DNA from: JAFKKS01 sp050187875
Lineage (GTDB): Bacteria; Pseudomonadota; Alphaproteobacteria; Rhizobiales; Xanthobacteraceae
Length of the DNA: 64,000 nt
Direction of reading: 5' to 3'
Assembly: GCA_050187875.1 (NCBI GenBank)
Contig: JBFWXB010000015.1
Coordinates: 1-64,000 of the forward strand
Shown: positions 8,708 through 17,100 of the stretch, piece by piece
Layout of the letters: each line of letters starts with the position of its first letter
Numbering within the stretch: the stretch's first letter is position 1
Made by a program: the position numbers and the translations under genes
The notes under the pieces: model-generated
What the model was told of the DNA's origin: nothing
The model's input: only the letters and a program-made list of their open reading frames with translations
The model's database searches: none

Positions 8708-10342
8708 TCAAAAGGTTGCAGGAAACTCCAAGATGTAGACGATGCCTTCCGGTCCGTACTGGATGTCGACAGTGCCGCCGAGTTCATGGCGGACGCTGGC
8801 TTCGATCATCTTCGTCCCGAACCCGACCCTCCGCGATTTGACGAGGCCCTGGACCCCAGTCTCCCGCCAGGTCAGATGCACCCGGCGGTTCTCCGAATTC
8901 GAAACCCTCCATTCGACGAAAATGCGACCGGAAGGCACTGACAGGGCGCCGTATTTTGCCGCGTTGGTTATCAATTCGTGAAGAATCATGCTCATCGCCA
9001 AGGCCGCTTTGGGCGCGAGCAGGACCGGGGGACCGGCAATGGTGATCTGGTCCGGCGGGTGGGCATGGTCTGCGCCTTCGGGATTCTCGTCGGTCGTGTG
9101 CGGCTTGGCGTAGGGGCCAAGGAGATCTTCGACGACCCGGCCGAGCGGCATCGCCTGCCAGTGCCCTTCCGTGAGCAACGTGTGCGCGCGGCCAAGCGCC
9201 CCGAGGCGAGCCATGAAGTTGGTGTTGAAGGCGGCTATCGAGCGGCTCGTGCGGGCCGTTTGCGCGGCGATGCCCGAGACGACGGCCAGCATGTTCTTCA
9301 CACGGTGATTGAGCTCGGCGAGGAGGAGGTGCTGATGCTCCTCGACGCGGTGGCGCTCTTCGAGTTCCTTCTCCAGCCGCTCGTTGGTTTCGGCGAGTGT
9401 CGCGGCCTGCGCACGTAAGGCCTCCTCAGCGCGGCGGCGCTCGAACACGCGCCCGACCTGCGCGCCGATTGCTTGCAGCGCCAGCATGAGGTCGTAGTCC
9501 GGCGGCGTCACGGCGTCATTGAAGAATTCGAAGATGGCGACCGTGCGCGAGCCCACCCGGATTGGTAGCGCGAAGGCCGCACCGATCCTGGCGCCGGCCC
9601 CACGCGCGCGCGGGCCGTTCGGGTTGGCATGCACGTCCGCGATCCATTCCGGACGTCCGCTGGTCCACACGCGGCCGGGCAAGCCTTCGCCCGGACTGAA
9701 ATAGGTCGTCTCGGTCAGCGTGCGGAAGGCGGCGTAATCGTCGAGGCGTGAACCGTGCCAGATGCCGGACGGCATCAGCACCACGGGCTCGGACTCCGTT
9801 GGCAGATAGACGTGCCCGAGCGGCCAGCCGGCAAGCTCCTGCATCGATGCCAGACACAGCCGCAGCGCTTCATCGAACGAATGCGATTCGCTCGCGAAGT
9901 CGATCACGCGGTTGAGGATTTCGGCCTTGTGCGCCTGCTGCTCGCGGAACTGTTCGTCGCGCTTGCGATCACTGAGATCGCGCAGCGTGACGATGAAGGT
10001 CCAATCGTTGTCGCGCCGCAACGGCGAGATGGTGAGCTCGACGGGTATCTCCACGCCCGATTTCTGCGTCGCTGTCGCCTCGATGCGCCGGTTCATCAGC
10101 GCGCCGGTTCCGTTGCGCAGGAATTTGGCCAGTCCCGTGGCGTAGATTTTCCGCTGCCGCGGGGGCACGAGCAGGTCCGCGAGGGGACGGCCGAGCGCTT
10201 CGCTCTCGCGCCAGTGGAACAGCCGGGTCGCACGCACCGTCCAGTGCGTCACCGCGCCGCGCGCGTCCATCACGACCACGGCGTCCAGGCTCGTTTCCAG
10301 AAAAAGACGAATCGGATCCGAGAGTTCTGGCGGTTTATTCAC
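8708..10342 (-). CDS. HWE-family sensor histidine kinase with PAS and GAF domains
   Basis: A 544-residue soluble sensor kinase. An N-terminal PAS domain (FLETSLDAVVVMDARGAVTH, about 10-120) and a GAF domain (about 155-300) are followed by a short coiled coil and an HWE kinase core. The phospho-acceptor His is in LLLAELNHRVKNMLA, the N-box in MILHELITNAAKYG, and the HWE-type W-x-E in LTWRETG. I chose the GTG at 10342 because GAGGAA lies about eight bases upstream and the PAS fold begins just after it; the longer reading frame runs into the aldehyde dehydrogenase gene on the other strand. HWE kinases often have light or redox inputs. It could control the flanking cluster, but nothing here proves that. 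Confidence 0.85.
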   Translation of the reverse strand: MNKPPELSDPIRLFLETSLDAVVVMDARGAVTHWTVRATRLFHWRESEALGRPLADLLVPPRQRKIYATGLAKFLRNGTGALMNRRIEATATQKSGVEIPVELTISPLRRDNDWTFIVTLRDLSDRKRDEQFREQQAHKAEILNRVIDFASESHSFDEALRLCLASMQELAGWPLGHVYLPTESEPVVLMPSGIWHGSRLDDYAAFRTLTETTYFSPGEGLPGRVWTSGRPEWIADVHANPNGPRARGAGARIGAAFALPIRVGSRTVAIFEFFNDAVTPPDYDLMLALQAIGAQVGRVFERRRAEEALRAQAATLAETNERLEKELEERHRVEEHQHLLLAELNHRVKNMLAVVSGIAAQTARTSRSIAAFNTNFMARLGALGRAHTLLTEGHWQAMPLGRVVEDLLGPYAKPHTTDENPEGADHAHPPDQITIAGPPVLLAPKAALAMSMILHELITNAAKYGALSVPSGRIFVEWRVSNSENRRVHLTWRETGVQGLVKSRRVGFGTKMIEASVRHELGGTVDIQYGPEGIVYILEFPATF

Positions 10343-10472
10343 ATGCAGTTCCTCGGGGAAAACGCCACGAATCCGAGGCCTGCGATCTAGCCGCGATTTT
10401 GCCGGTAAAGCAATGTGACGCCGCTGCGCGCTCATGCCATAAGCGGCGCGGCTCAGCGGACCCTGAAAACCC

Positions 10473-11858
10473 ATGACCGATATCGTTTGTGTCTCGCCCG
10501 TCGATGGCCGTGAAGTGACGCGTCGAACGCCCCTATCGCCGAGCGCGATCGCGCAAGCGGTGAAAGACGCGCACGCTGCGCAGGCGGCGTGGCGCGCGGT
10601 CCCGATCGCGGAGCGGGCGCGGCTTCTCTCCGCCATGGTCAACGCGATGCTGGCCATGCGCACGGACATCGCGCCCGAGATCGCATGGCAGATGGGCCGC
10701 CCGATCAAATATGCGGGCGGCGAGCTCGGCGGGTTCGAGGAGCGTGCCCGCGCGATGATCGCGCTCGCCGAAAGCGCGCTTGCGCCGGTCGCGCCGGAGC
10801 CGAAGGCGGGGTTCAAGCGCTACATCAAGCGCGAGCCGGTCGGCGTCGTGCTGACCGTCGCGCCGTGGAACTATCCGTATCTCACGGCGGTGAACTCGGT
10901 CGTACCGGCGCTGATGGCGGGCAATGCGGTGCTGCTCAAGCACGCGGCGCAGACGCTGCTTGTCGGTGATCGTTTTCAGCAAGCGATGGACAAAGCGGGA
11001 TTGCCGCGCGGGCTTTTCCGCACGGTGACGCTCTCCCATGAGGACACGCTCGGGCTTATCCGCTTCGGCATGGTGGACCAGGTCTGCTTCACGGGGTCCG
11101 TCAATGCCGGCAAGGCGATCGAGAGCGCGGCCGCCGGCACCTTCGCCGGCGTCGGCCTCGAGCTTGGCGGCAAGGATCCCGCCTATGTGCGCCCCGACGC
11201 CGATCTGACGCATGCGGTCGAAAATCTCGTCGACGGCGCGTTCTTCAATTCCGGCCAGTGCTGCTGCGGCATCGAGCGCATCTATGTGCATGCCGACGTG
11301 TACGATCGCTTCGTTGAGCAATTCGTCGCGCTGACCAAGCAATATGTGCTGGGCGATCCGCTCGACCCGGCGACGACGCTCGGCCCGATGGCGCAGGCGC
11401 GGCTCGCCGCGACGGTGCGCGAGCACATTGCCGAGGCGGAAGGGAAGGGCGCGCGGCCCCTCATCGACACGAAAGTCTTCACGCGCGACGCGCCCGGCTC
11501 GACCTATGTCGCGCCGCAGGTGCTCACCAACGTCGATCACGGCATGAAGGTGATGATGGAGGAGACGTTCGGCCCGGTCGTCGGCATCATGAAGGTCGGC
11601 GGCGACGACGAGGCGGTGCGGCTGATGAACGACTCGCCTTACGGGCTCACGGCGTCGGTCTGGACGCGCGACCTTGCGGCGGCTGAACGCATCGGCGACC
11701 GCATCGAGACCGGCACCGTCTACATGAACCGCTGCGATTATCTCGACCCGGGCCTCGCTTGGACCGGGGTGAAGGATACGGGCCGCGGCGCGACGCTCTC
11801 GCGCGTCGGCTACGAGAGTCTCACGCGGCCGAAGAGTTTCCATCTGCGAGAGGTGTAG
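10473..11858 (+). CDS. Aldehyde dehydrogenase (possible phosphonoacetaldehyde dehydrogenase)
   Basis: A 461-residue NAD(P)-dependent aldehyde dehydrogenase, slightly shorter than the usual 475-500. It has the TVAPWNYPY cofactor-binding segment, the general-base Glu in GLELGGKDPAYV, and the catalytic Cys in SGQCCCG (Cys263-265, Cys264 by alignment to GQxC). The product is the acid of the aldehyde made upstream. In the phosphonate model it would oxidise phosphonoacetaldehyde to phosphonoacetate, as PhnY does; in the gamma-glutamyl model it would oxidise a gamma-glutamyl aldehyde. No phosphonoacetate hydrolase (PhnA) is present in the window. Its promoter should lie in the 130 bases shared divergently with the kinase gene. 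Confidence 0.85.
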   Translation: MTDIVCVSPVDGREVTRRTPLSPSAIAQAVKDAHAAQAAWRAVPIAERARLLSAMVNAMLAMRTDIAPEIAWQMGRPIKYAGGELGGFEERARAMIALAESALAPVAPEPKAGFKRYIKREPVGVVLTVAPWNYPYLTAVNSVVPALMAGNAVLLKHAAQTLLVGDRFQQAMDKAGLPRGLFRTVTLSHEDTLGLIRFGMVDQVCFTGSVNAGKAIESAAAGTFAGVGLELGGKDPAYVRPDADLTHAVENLVDGAFFNSGQCCCGIERIYVHADVYDRFVEQFVALTKQYVLGDPLDPATTLGPMAQARLAATVREHIAEAEGKGARPLIDTKVFTRDAPGSTYVAPQVLTNVDHGMKVMMEETFGPVVGIMKVGGDDEAVRLMNDSPYGLTASVWTRDLAAAERIGDRIETGTVYMNRCDYLDPGLAWTGVKDTGRGATLSRVGYESLTRPKSFHLREV

Positions 11859-11861
11859 GCT

Positions 11862-11962
11862 GTCATTCCGGAAGTCGCGAAGCGACTATCCGGAATCCAT
11901 ACGCCGCAGCGCTGGATTATGGTTTCCGGGCTCGCGGCTTGCGGCCGCGCCCCGGAATGACA
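11862..11962. repeat. Palindromic intergenic repeat
   Basis: Outer inverted arms GTCATTCCGG and CCGGAATGAC enclose internal CGCGAAGCG and GCGGCTTGCGGCCGC hairpins. This form is widespread between genes in Bradyrhizobium-like genomes. It lies between the aldehyde and alcohol dehydrogenase genes, both on the plus strand. Confidence 0.7.
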
Positions 11963-11975
11963 AGAGAGGACATCC

Positions 11976-13133
11976 ATGCAACTGCGCGGCAACTGGAATT
12001 TCCCGACCACGGTGCGTTTCGGCGCCGGACGCATCGCCGAATTGCCGGAGGCGCTGGCGGCCGCCGGCATCAAGCGGCCGCTGCTGGTCACCGATCCCGT
12101 CGTCGCGAAGATGGCGATGACGGCGGATGTGCTGGCGAAGCTCAAGGCCGCCGGCATCGCCGCCGCGGCGTTCTCCGACGTGCAGCCGAACCCTGTCGAA
12201 GCGAATGTGAAGGCGGGGATCGCCGCGTTTAAAGCGGGCGGTCATGATGGCGTCATCGCCTTCGGCGGCGGCTCGGCGCTCGACGCGGGCAAGCTCGTCG
12301 CCTTCATGCATGGACAGAGCCGGCCGGTCTGGGACTTCGAGGATGTCGGCGACTGGTGGACGCGAGCCGACGGGTCAAAGATCGCGCCGATCGTCGCTGT
12401 GCCGACGACGGCCGGGACCGGTTCGGAAGTCGGCCGCGCCGCTGTCGTCACCAACGAGGACACGCACACCAAGAAGATCATCTTTCATCCGGCGATGATG
12501 CCGAAGGTGACGATCTGCGATCCCGAACTTACCGTCGGCATGCCGCCGATCATCACCGCCGGCACCGGTATGGACGCCTTCGCGCACTGCCTCGAGGCGT
12601 ATTGCGGGCCGTTCTATCACCCGCTCGCGGACGGCATCGCGGTCGAGGGCGTGCGCCTCGTGAAAGAGAATCTCGCGCGGGCCACGGCCGACGGGAAGAA
12701 TATCGAAGCGCGGGCCAACATGATGGCGGCGGCGGCGATGGGGGCGACCGCGTTCCAGAAGGCACTCGGCGCGATCCATGCGCTCTCGCATCCGGTTGGC
12801 GCGCTCTACAACACGCATCACGGGCTCACCAATGCGGTGTTCATGCCCTATGTGCTCGCCTTCAACCGCGCGGCGATCGAGGAGAAGATCGTCCGGCTCG
12901 CCGCCTATATCGGACTCAAGCCGTCGTTCGATGCCTTCCTCGACTGGGTGCTCGAATTGCGCAAGGAGATCGGCGTGCCGCACACGCTCGCGGGATTGAA
13001 AGTGGACGGCAAGCAGGCCGATCTGATCGCAACGATGGCGCCCGATGATCCGACCGCCGGCGGCAACCCGGTGAAGCTCGATGCGACGGCCGCGCGCAAG
13101 ATCTTCGACGCGGCGCTTGAAGGGAAGCTTTAG
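11976..13133 (+). CDS. Iron-containing alcohol dehydrogenase
   Basis: A 385-residue group III Fe-dependent alcohol dehydrogenase. The nucleotide-binding loop GGGSALDAGK is near residue 95, the VPTTAGTGSE motif follows, and the metal ligands are in GTGMDAFAHCLEAY and in the HALSHPVGALYNTHHG segment. It would interconvert an aldehyde and an alcohol with NAD(H). In the cluster context this could be reduction of phosphonoacetaldehyde to 2-hydroxyethylphosphonate or oxidation of an alcohol precursor. GAGAGGACATCC precedes the ATG. The substrate is not readable from sequence. Confidence 0.85.
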   Translation: MQLRGNWNFPTTVRFGAGRIAELPEALAAAGIKRPLLVTDPVVAKMAMTADVLAKLKAAGIAAAAFSDVQPNPVEANVKAGIAAFKAGGHDGVIAFGGGSALDAGKLVAFMHGQSRPVWDFEDVGDWWTRADGSKIAPIVAVPTTAGTGSEVGRAAVVTNEDTHTKKIIFHPAMMPKVTICDPELTVGMPPIITAGTGMDAFAHCLEAYCGPFYHPLADGIAVEGVRLVKENLARATADGKNIEARANMMAAAAMGATAFQKALGAIHALSHPVGALYNTHHGLTNAVFMPYVLAFNRAAIEEKIVRLAAYIGLKPSFDAFLDWVLELRKEIGVPHTLAGLKVDGKQADLIATMAPDDPTAGGNPVKLDATAARKIFDAALEGKL

Positions 13134-13179
13134 GCGGACGTGGGAGATTCAGATTTTGAATCCGAAGATAAGCTCAACC

Positions 13180-13265
13180 CCTTGTCGTCATTGCCGGGCT
13201 TAACCCGGCAATCCATCCGCTTCGCGAAGAAGATGGATGCCCGGGTCAAGCCCGGGCATGACGTC
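13180..13265. repeat. Palindromic repeat between convergent genes
   Basis: GTCATTGCCGGGCTTAACCC and GGGTCAAGCCCGGGCATGAC form a long imperfect inverted repeat with a CGCTTCGCG centre. It lies between the alcohol dehydrogenase gene (plus) and the glycosyltransferase gene (minus), a place where a bidirectional terminator is expected. Confidence 0.7.
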
Positions 13266-13308
13266 TGAAAACGCGGAGACTCTGAAATCAAATCGCTTGA
13301 GCGACGGC

Positions 13309-13992
13309 TTACTCCCGTCCGACGACGCGAAGCGGCGAAACGTCGTGGTCGATGCCTTCGAGCAATTCCTTCGGCCCCTCGCGGCGGAGGCGGCGCACAT
13401 CGGTCGGACGGTTGATGTCCCAGAGCTGCGCCGGCTCGCGCCACGACAGTCCGAGATGCGTCAGACGGTGGCGCGTCTCCGTCATGACGCTATCGGTGCC
13501 CCACGCCATGTCCTTGAACAGCGCTGGCTCAGGCTTGCGCAGGCCGATCAGCGTATAGCCGCCGTCGTCGGAGGGGCAGACCACGGCGTCGGTGCCGCTG
13601 CGCAGCACCTCAGCCGCGTCGCGCAGATGCTGCGCGTTGAGGACCGGGCAGTCGGTGCCGACGACGATCGCCGGTCCGCTCGCATGGACGAGGGCGGTGT
13701 GGATGCGCGTGCCGAGGTCGCCTTTCGGCTGGCGCGCGACTGGGAAACCATGCTGCTCGACCAAGGTTTTGAAGAGTGGGTGGCGTTCGTCCGGGTGGGT
13801 CCACAGATGGATCGGGCCGGCCGCCGCCTCGCGCGCCGCCTCGACGGTGCGCAGAATGAGGCGCTCCTGCAAGGTCGCCGCACCATAGACGCCGAGCATC
13901 ATCGCCAGACGCGTCTTCACCGTTCCCGGCACCGGCGCCTTGGCGAGAATCGCGATCGTCACCGGCGCGGCGTTATCGGTCGGCCCGACCAT
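13309..13992 (-). CDS. TIGR04282 family glycosyltransferase (DUF2064)
   Basis: A 227-residue GT-A-fold nucleotidyl/glycosyl transferase-like protein. Motifs are LAKAPVPGTVKTRL near residue 15, QPKGDLGTRI, and the metal-binding GTDCPVL near 118, followed by PSDDGGYTLIGL. The family name 'arsenosugar biosynthesis glycosyltransferase' comes from a subset linked to ArsS; no arsenic gene is nearby here, so the substrate is unknown. It is monocistronic. Confidence 0.8.
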   Translation of the reverse strand: MVGPTDNAAPVTIAILAKAPVPGTVKTRLAMMLGVYGAATLQERLILRTVEAAREAAAGPIHLWTHPDERHPLFKTLVEQHGFPVARQPKGDLGTRIHTALVHASGPAIVVGTDCPVLNAQHLRDAAEVLRSGTDAVVCPSDDGGYTLIGLRKPEPALFKDMAWGTDSVMTETRHRLTHLGLSWREPAQLWDINRPTDVRRLRREGPKELLEGIDHDVSPLRVVGRE

Positions 13993-14287
13993 AACACCTC
14001 CCGGCAGCCCTGTTTGTCCCTGTCGTCACGCGCCCCAACGTGCCGCCCCAGTCTCTCCGGCCATATGCCCAGCCGTCTTGCCCGGCGCGATAGTGGATTT
14101 GGTGTGGCATCCGCGCAAGGGCGTAAGTGGCTTACAACCTTGAGAAAAATGCCGAGTGTGGCCGGAAAAGCATGATCGGTGGCATCGGTAGCGATCCGTG
14201 CGCAATAACGAGCGCAGACGGCCGCCAAGGCGGCGGCGCAAAGCTCTGCATCTTCAAAGGGAAATGCCGAATCGCTCAGCCGGCGAT
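13993..14287. other. Intergenic region, nothing assigned
   Basis: About 295 bases separate two minus-strand genes. I see no RNA gene and no credible coding frame; a 110-codon minus-strand frame crosses it but overlaps both neighbours and resembles no protein. The promoter for the glycosyltransferase gene probably lies here. Confidence 0.4.
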
Positions 14288-15067
14288 TCAATGCGTTGCG
14301 GCGTTGGCTTCCGTCGCTGTGGGGAACGGAAGGCCGATGCGGCCGAAACCAGGGAGCTTCAGCGCCGGCGCCTTGAAGTCGAGGCCGCTGACGAGGCCGA
14401 GCAGATTGACCTCAAGCCCTTCGACCCAGCCGAGCTTCACGCCGAGGAGCCCGAAGACGCTCATCTCGATGCCGGTGCCGCTGTCGGTCAGGCCGACATA
14501 GAAACCTTCGTTGCGAAAGTCCTTGCCGACGGCATTGGGCGGCAACGCCACGCCAAGCTCCGGGACCGCACGAAGCACGGTAGCGACGAAGGTGTTGCTG
14601 TTCGGGCCCGGCCACAATCTGTAATCGCCAAAATGGGAATAGCGATAGCCCTTGATCGCCGCCTCGACTTTAGGGATGAGCGCCTCGGCCTCGGCGCCGC
14701 GCACGTCGGCGACCACGGTCGGGACGGAGCCGAACCAGCGCCCGTCCGCCACCCAGCCGTTGAGCCGCACCGGGCTGCCCCAGCCGACGACGTCGTAGCG
14801 CGACCAGGCCTTGGCGTTCGCCCGCTTGACGACGACCCAGCTATGGACCGCGACCAGGCCCTTGAGGCCACCGGTGCGCCCGGAGAAGATCAGCAGCCGC
14901 GCGTCCGGCGCATCGGCAGGCTTGGGAAGCAGGCCGGCGCTCGACCAATCGGCATCGCGCCAGGTCGCGGGCCGGTCCTCGAATGCAAACAAGGCGGCGC
15001 GCGCCGCGAGCGGCACGAGGAAGATTCCGAGGAGGATGGAAGCGATCAACTTGACGCGGGTGCGCAT
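14288..15067 (-). CDS. DUF3750 domain-containing protein
   Basis: A 259-residue protein with an N-terminal hydrophobic segment (LIASILLGIFLVPLAARAAL, about 7-26) that is a signal anchor or cleavable signal. The conserved core is LLIFSGRTGGLKGLVAVHSW, VVGWGSPVRLNGW and the GYRYSHFGDYRLWPGPNSNT segment. The tight glycine, His and Asn-rich pattern suggests a periplasmic hydrolase-like fold, but no function has been shown for the family to my knowledge. It is divergent from the asparaginase gene with a 68-base gap. Confidence 0.8.
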   Translation of the reverse strand: MRTRVKLIASILLGIFLVPLAARAALFAFEDRPATWRDADWSSAGLLPKPADAPDARLLIFSGRTGGLKGLVAVHSWVVVKRANAKAWSRYDVVGWGSPVRLNGWVADGRWFGSVPTVVADVRGAEAEALIPKVEAAIKGYRYSHFGDYRLWPGPNSNTFVATVLRAVPELGVALPPNAVGKDFRNEGFYVGLTDSGTGIEMSVFGLLGVKLGWVEGLEVNLLGLVSGLDFKAPALKLPGFGRIGLPFPTATEANAATH

Positions 15068-15135
15068 GATGCGCGCAATGGAGGGATGATTTCCGACCTA
15101 AATGTGGCTGCCGACGGCCGCGCGCAAGGAACCCG

Positions 15136-16143
15136 GTGAGCAATCCCGTCCTTATCGAAGCTTGGCGCGGCGAGCGCGTCGAGAGCCGCCACCGTGGCAG
15201 CATCGCCGTCGTCGACGCCGACGGCGCGACCGTCCTGGCGCTCGGCGACGTCGAGCAGGCGGTCTATCCGCGCTCCGCCATCAAGGCGTTGCAGGCGCTG
15301 CCGCTGATCGAGAGCGGCGCGGCCGACCGCTTCAAGCTCGACGACGAGCAGCTCGCGCTCGCTTGCGCCTCGCATAACGGCGAGCCCGTGCACGCGGCGA
15401 CCGCGGCGCGCACGCTCGCCGCCGCGGGGCGCGACGCGACGACGCTCGAATGCGGCGCGCATTGGCCCTCGAACGACGCGGCGGCGCGCGCGCTTGCGGC
15501 CACAGGCGCGGCGCCGAGCGCGCTCCACAACAACTGCTCGGGCAAGCATGCTGGGTTCGTGTGCGCCGCCTGCGCGATGGGCGTCGACCATCACGGCTAT
15601 GTCGACCCTCGCCATCCGCTGCAGCGGGAGATTAAGGCCGGCATCGAGCGCATCGCGGGCGTCAAACTCGACGCCCCTGCGATCGATGGCTGCTCGGCGC
15701 CGAACTGGCCGGCGCCGCTACCGGCGCTTGCGTTCGCCTTCGCGCGCTTTGGCGCGGGCCAGGGGCTCTCTCCCGAGACGGCAAAAGCCGCGGCGCGGCT
15801 GCGCGCAGCGTGCGCGGCGAAGCCGTGGTTCGTCGCCGGCAGCGGCCGCTTCTGCACCAAGGTCATGGAGCATTTCGGCGCACGGGTGTTCGTCAAGACG
15901 GGCGCCGAGGGCGTGTTCTGCGGTGCGCTGCCGGAGCTTGGGCTCGGCATCGCGGTCAAAGCCGACGACGGCGCGAAGCGCGCGGCCGAGACGATGATGG
16001 CGGCGATGATCGCGCGCTTCGTTTCGCTGATGGACGCCGACCGTACGTTCCTCGATCCGCTGCTCGCGCCGGTGATGACGAACTGGAACGGACTCGAGGT
16101 CGGTAAGCTGCAAGCGACCGATGCGCTGATCGGCGCGCGATAG
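15136..16143 (+). CDS. Asparaginase II family protein
   Basis: A 335-residue protein of the rhizobial-type asparaginase (L-asparaginase II) family, which hydrolyses asparagine to aspartate and ammonia. It lacks the two-Thr active site of the E. coli type. Family features seen are YPRSAIKALQALPLIESG, LACASHNGE (about 75), the LHNNCSGKHAGFV motif with its Ser-x-x-Lys pair (about 135), and DGCSAPNWP. The start is GTG at 15136 with AAGGAACCCG upstream. It is a single-gene unit ending before a palindromic repeat. Confidence 0.85.
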   Translation: MSNPVLIEAWRGERVESRHRGSIAVVDADGATVLALGDVEQAVYPRSAIKALQALPLIESGAADRFKLDDEQLALACASHNGEPVHAATAARTLAAAGRDATTLECGAHWPSNDAAARALAATGAAPSALHNNCSGKHAGFVCAACAMGVDHHGYVDPRHPLQREIKAGIERIAGVKLDAPAIDGCSAPNWPAPLPALAFAFARFGAGQGLSPETAKAAARLRAACAAKPWFVAGSGRFCTKVMEHFGARVFVKTGAEGVFCGALPELGLGIAVKADDGAKRAAETMMAAMIARFVSLMDADRTFLDPLLAPVMTNWNGLEVGKLQATDALIGAR

Positions 16144-16179
16144 CTGTGGATTGGTCGCGCGCACTGTCCACCACTTAGG

Positions 16180-16306
16180 TGTCATGCCCGCCAACGGGTC
16201 CGGCTTCGCCGGCCCGATGACAGGCTCCGGCGGGCATCCAGTACGCCCTGCCTCGATCGAAATCTGTGAGTACTGGGTCCCCGCCTTCGCGGGGACGACA
16301 ACTGGA
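16180..16306. repeat. Palindromic repeat between convergent genes
   Basis: GTCATGCCCGCC and GGCGGGCATCCAGTA form one hairpin; TACTGGGTCCCCGCC followed by GGGGACGAC forms the second half. The same two-part element recurs at 36527 and 62208. It lies between the asparaginase gene (plus) and ccmG (minus). Confidence 0.75.
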
Positions 16307-16320
16307 GATGATGGATCAGC

Positions 16321-16926
16321 TTACGATCCCTTGAGCGCCTTCTCGATTTCCGGCTTGAGCGTGCGCGCGAAATTGTCGGGCGTGATGGGGCCGACGAGCT
16401 TGAAGGCGATGCGGCCGTCGCGGCCGACGACAAAGGTCTCCGGCACGCCGTAGACGCCCCATTCGATTGCGGCGCGTCCATTCGCGTCGACGCCGGCGAC
16501 CGCGAACGGATTGCCGTAACGTCCGAGGAAGCGCCGCGCGTTGTCGGGCTGATCCTTGTAGTTGATGCCGACGATCTGAACGCGCTTGTCCTGCGCGAGC
16601 TGCATGAGGAGCGGCGCCTCGTCGTGACAGGGCACGCACCACGACGCCCACACATTCACGACGCTCACCGCGCCCTTGAACGCTTCAGGTGTGATCCCAG
16701 GCACGGATTTGCCGTCGCGCTCGAGGCCGGACAGCGCGGGCAGGGTGGTTGCGGGCGTCGGATGCCCGATCAGCACGGACGGAAGCTTCGAGGGATCGCC
16801 GGCGCCGAGCCGCAGCGCGAACAGCCCGGCCAGCGCTGCAAAGAACGCGAGCGGAATGAGCAGCGGCCAGCGCCGCGGCCTTGTGGAGGCCGCGTCCGTT
16901 CCCGCGCGATCGTTCGTCGCCGTCAT
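16321..16926 (-). CDS. ccmG: Thiol:disulfide interchange protein CcmG/DsbE
   Basis: A 201-residue membrane-anchored periplasmic thioredoxin that reduces apocytochrome c haem-binding cysteines. Residues about 18-40 (WPLLIPLAFFAALAGLFALR) are the anchor; the active site WASWCVPCHDE is near residue 90, followed by the cis-Pro GVPETFVV. The start at 16926 overlaps the ccmD stop (ATGA), and earlier in-frame starts would run through ccmD. It is the last gene of the ccm operon on this strand; ccmE, ccmF and ccmH are not in the window. Confidence 0.9.
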   Translation of the reverse strand: MTATNDRAGTDAASTRPRRWPLLIPLAFFAALAGLFALRLGAGDPSKLPSVLIGHPTPATTLPALSGLERDGKSVPGITPEAFKGAVSVVNVWASWCVPCHDEAPLLMQLAQDKRVQIVGINYKDQPDNARRFLGRYGNPFAVAGVDANGRAAIEWGVYGVPETFVVGRDGRIAFKLVGPITPDNFARTLKPEIEKALKGS

Positions 16927-17099
16927 GATGCAGGCGTCCGCGCATCGGAGCGGCGCATCACGCCTTTGCGATCGAGCTCGGCGAGCGTGCGCCGCTGCGC
17001 GCGATGGTCGGCGACCACCCACGCGATCAAGCCGGCCACGACGATCGTCGCCGCGGCATAAGCGGCGACAATGAACGAGGCGTGAGGTCCGAGATTCAT
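16923..17099 (-). CDS. ccmD: Haem exporter protein CcmD
   Basis: A 58-residue protein beginning MNLGPHASFIVAAYAAAT. It has a single membrane segment (residues about 8-30) followed by a basic cytoplasmic tail (DHRAQRRTLAELD). This is the classical CcmD layout, including the GPHASFI start. CcmD releases holo-CcmE from the CcmABC complex. It begins one base after the ccmC stop and overlaps ccmG by four bases. The gene is easy to miss because of its size. Confidence 0.9.
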   Translation of the reverse strand: MNLGPHASFIVAAYAAATIVVAGLIAWVVADHRAQRRTLAELDRKGVMRRSDARTPAS

Positions 17100-17100
17100 C

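Noticed and set aside
10343..10816. N-terminal extension of the HWE kinase
   Set aside because: It is antisense to the aldehyde dehydrogenase gene; the PAS domain starts just after the GTG at 10342.
13959..14291. A 110-codon minus-strand frame between DUF3750 and the glycosyltransferase
   Set aside because: It overlaps both neighbours, has no ribosome binding site that I can see and no recognisable fold.
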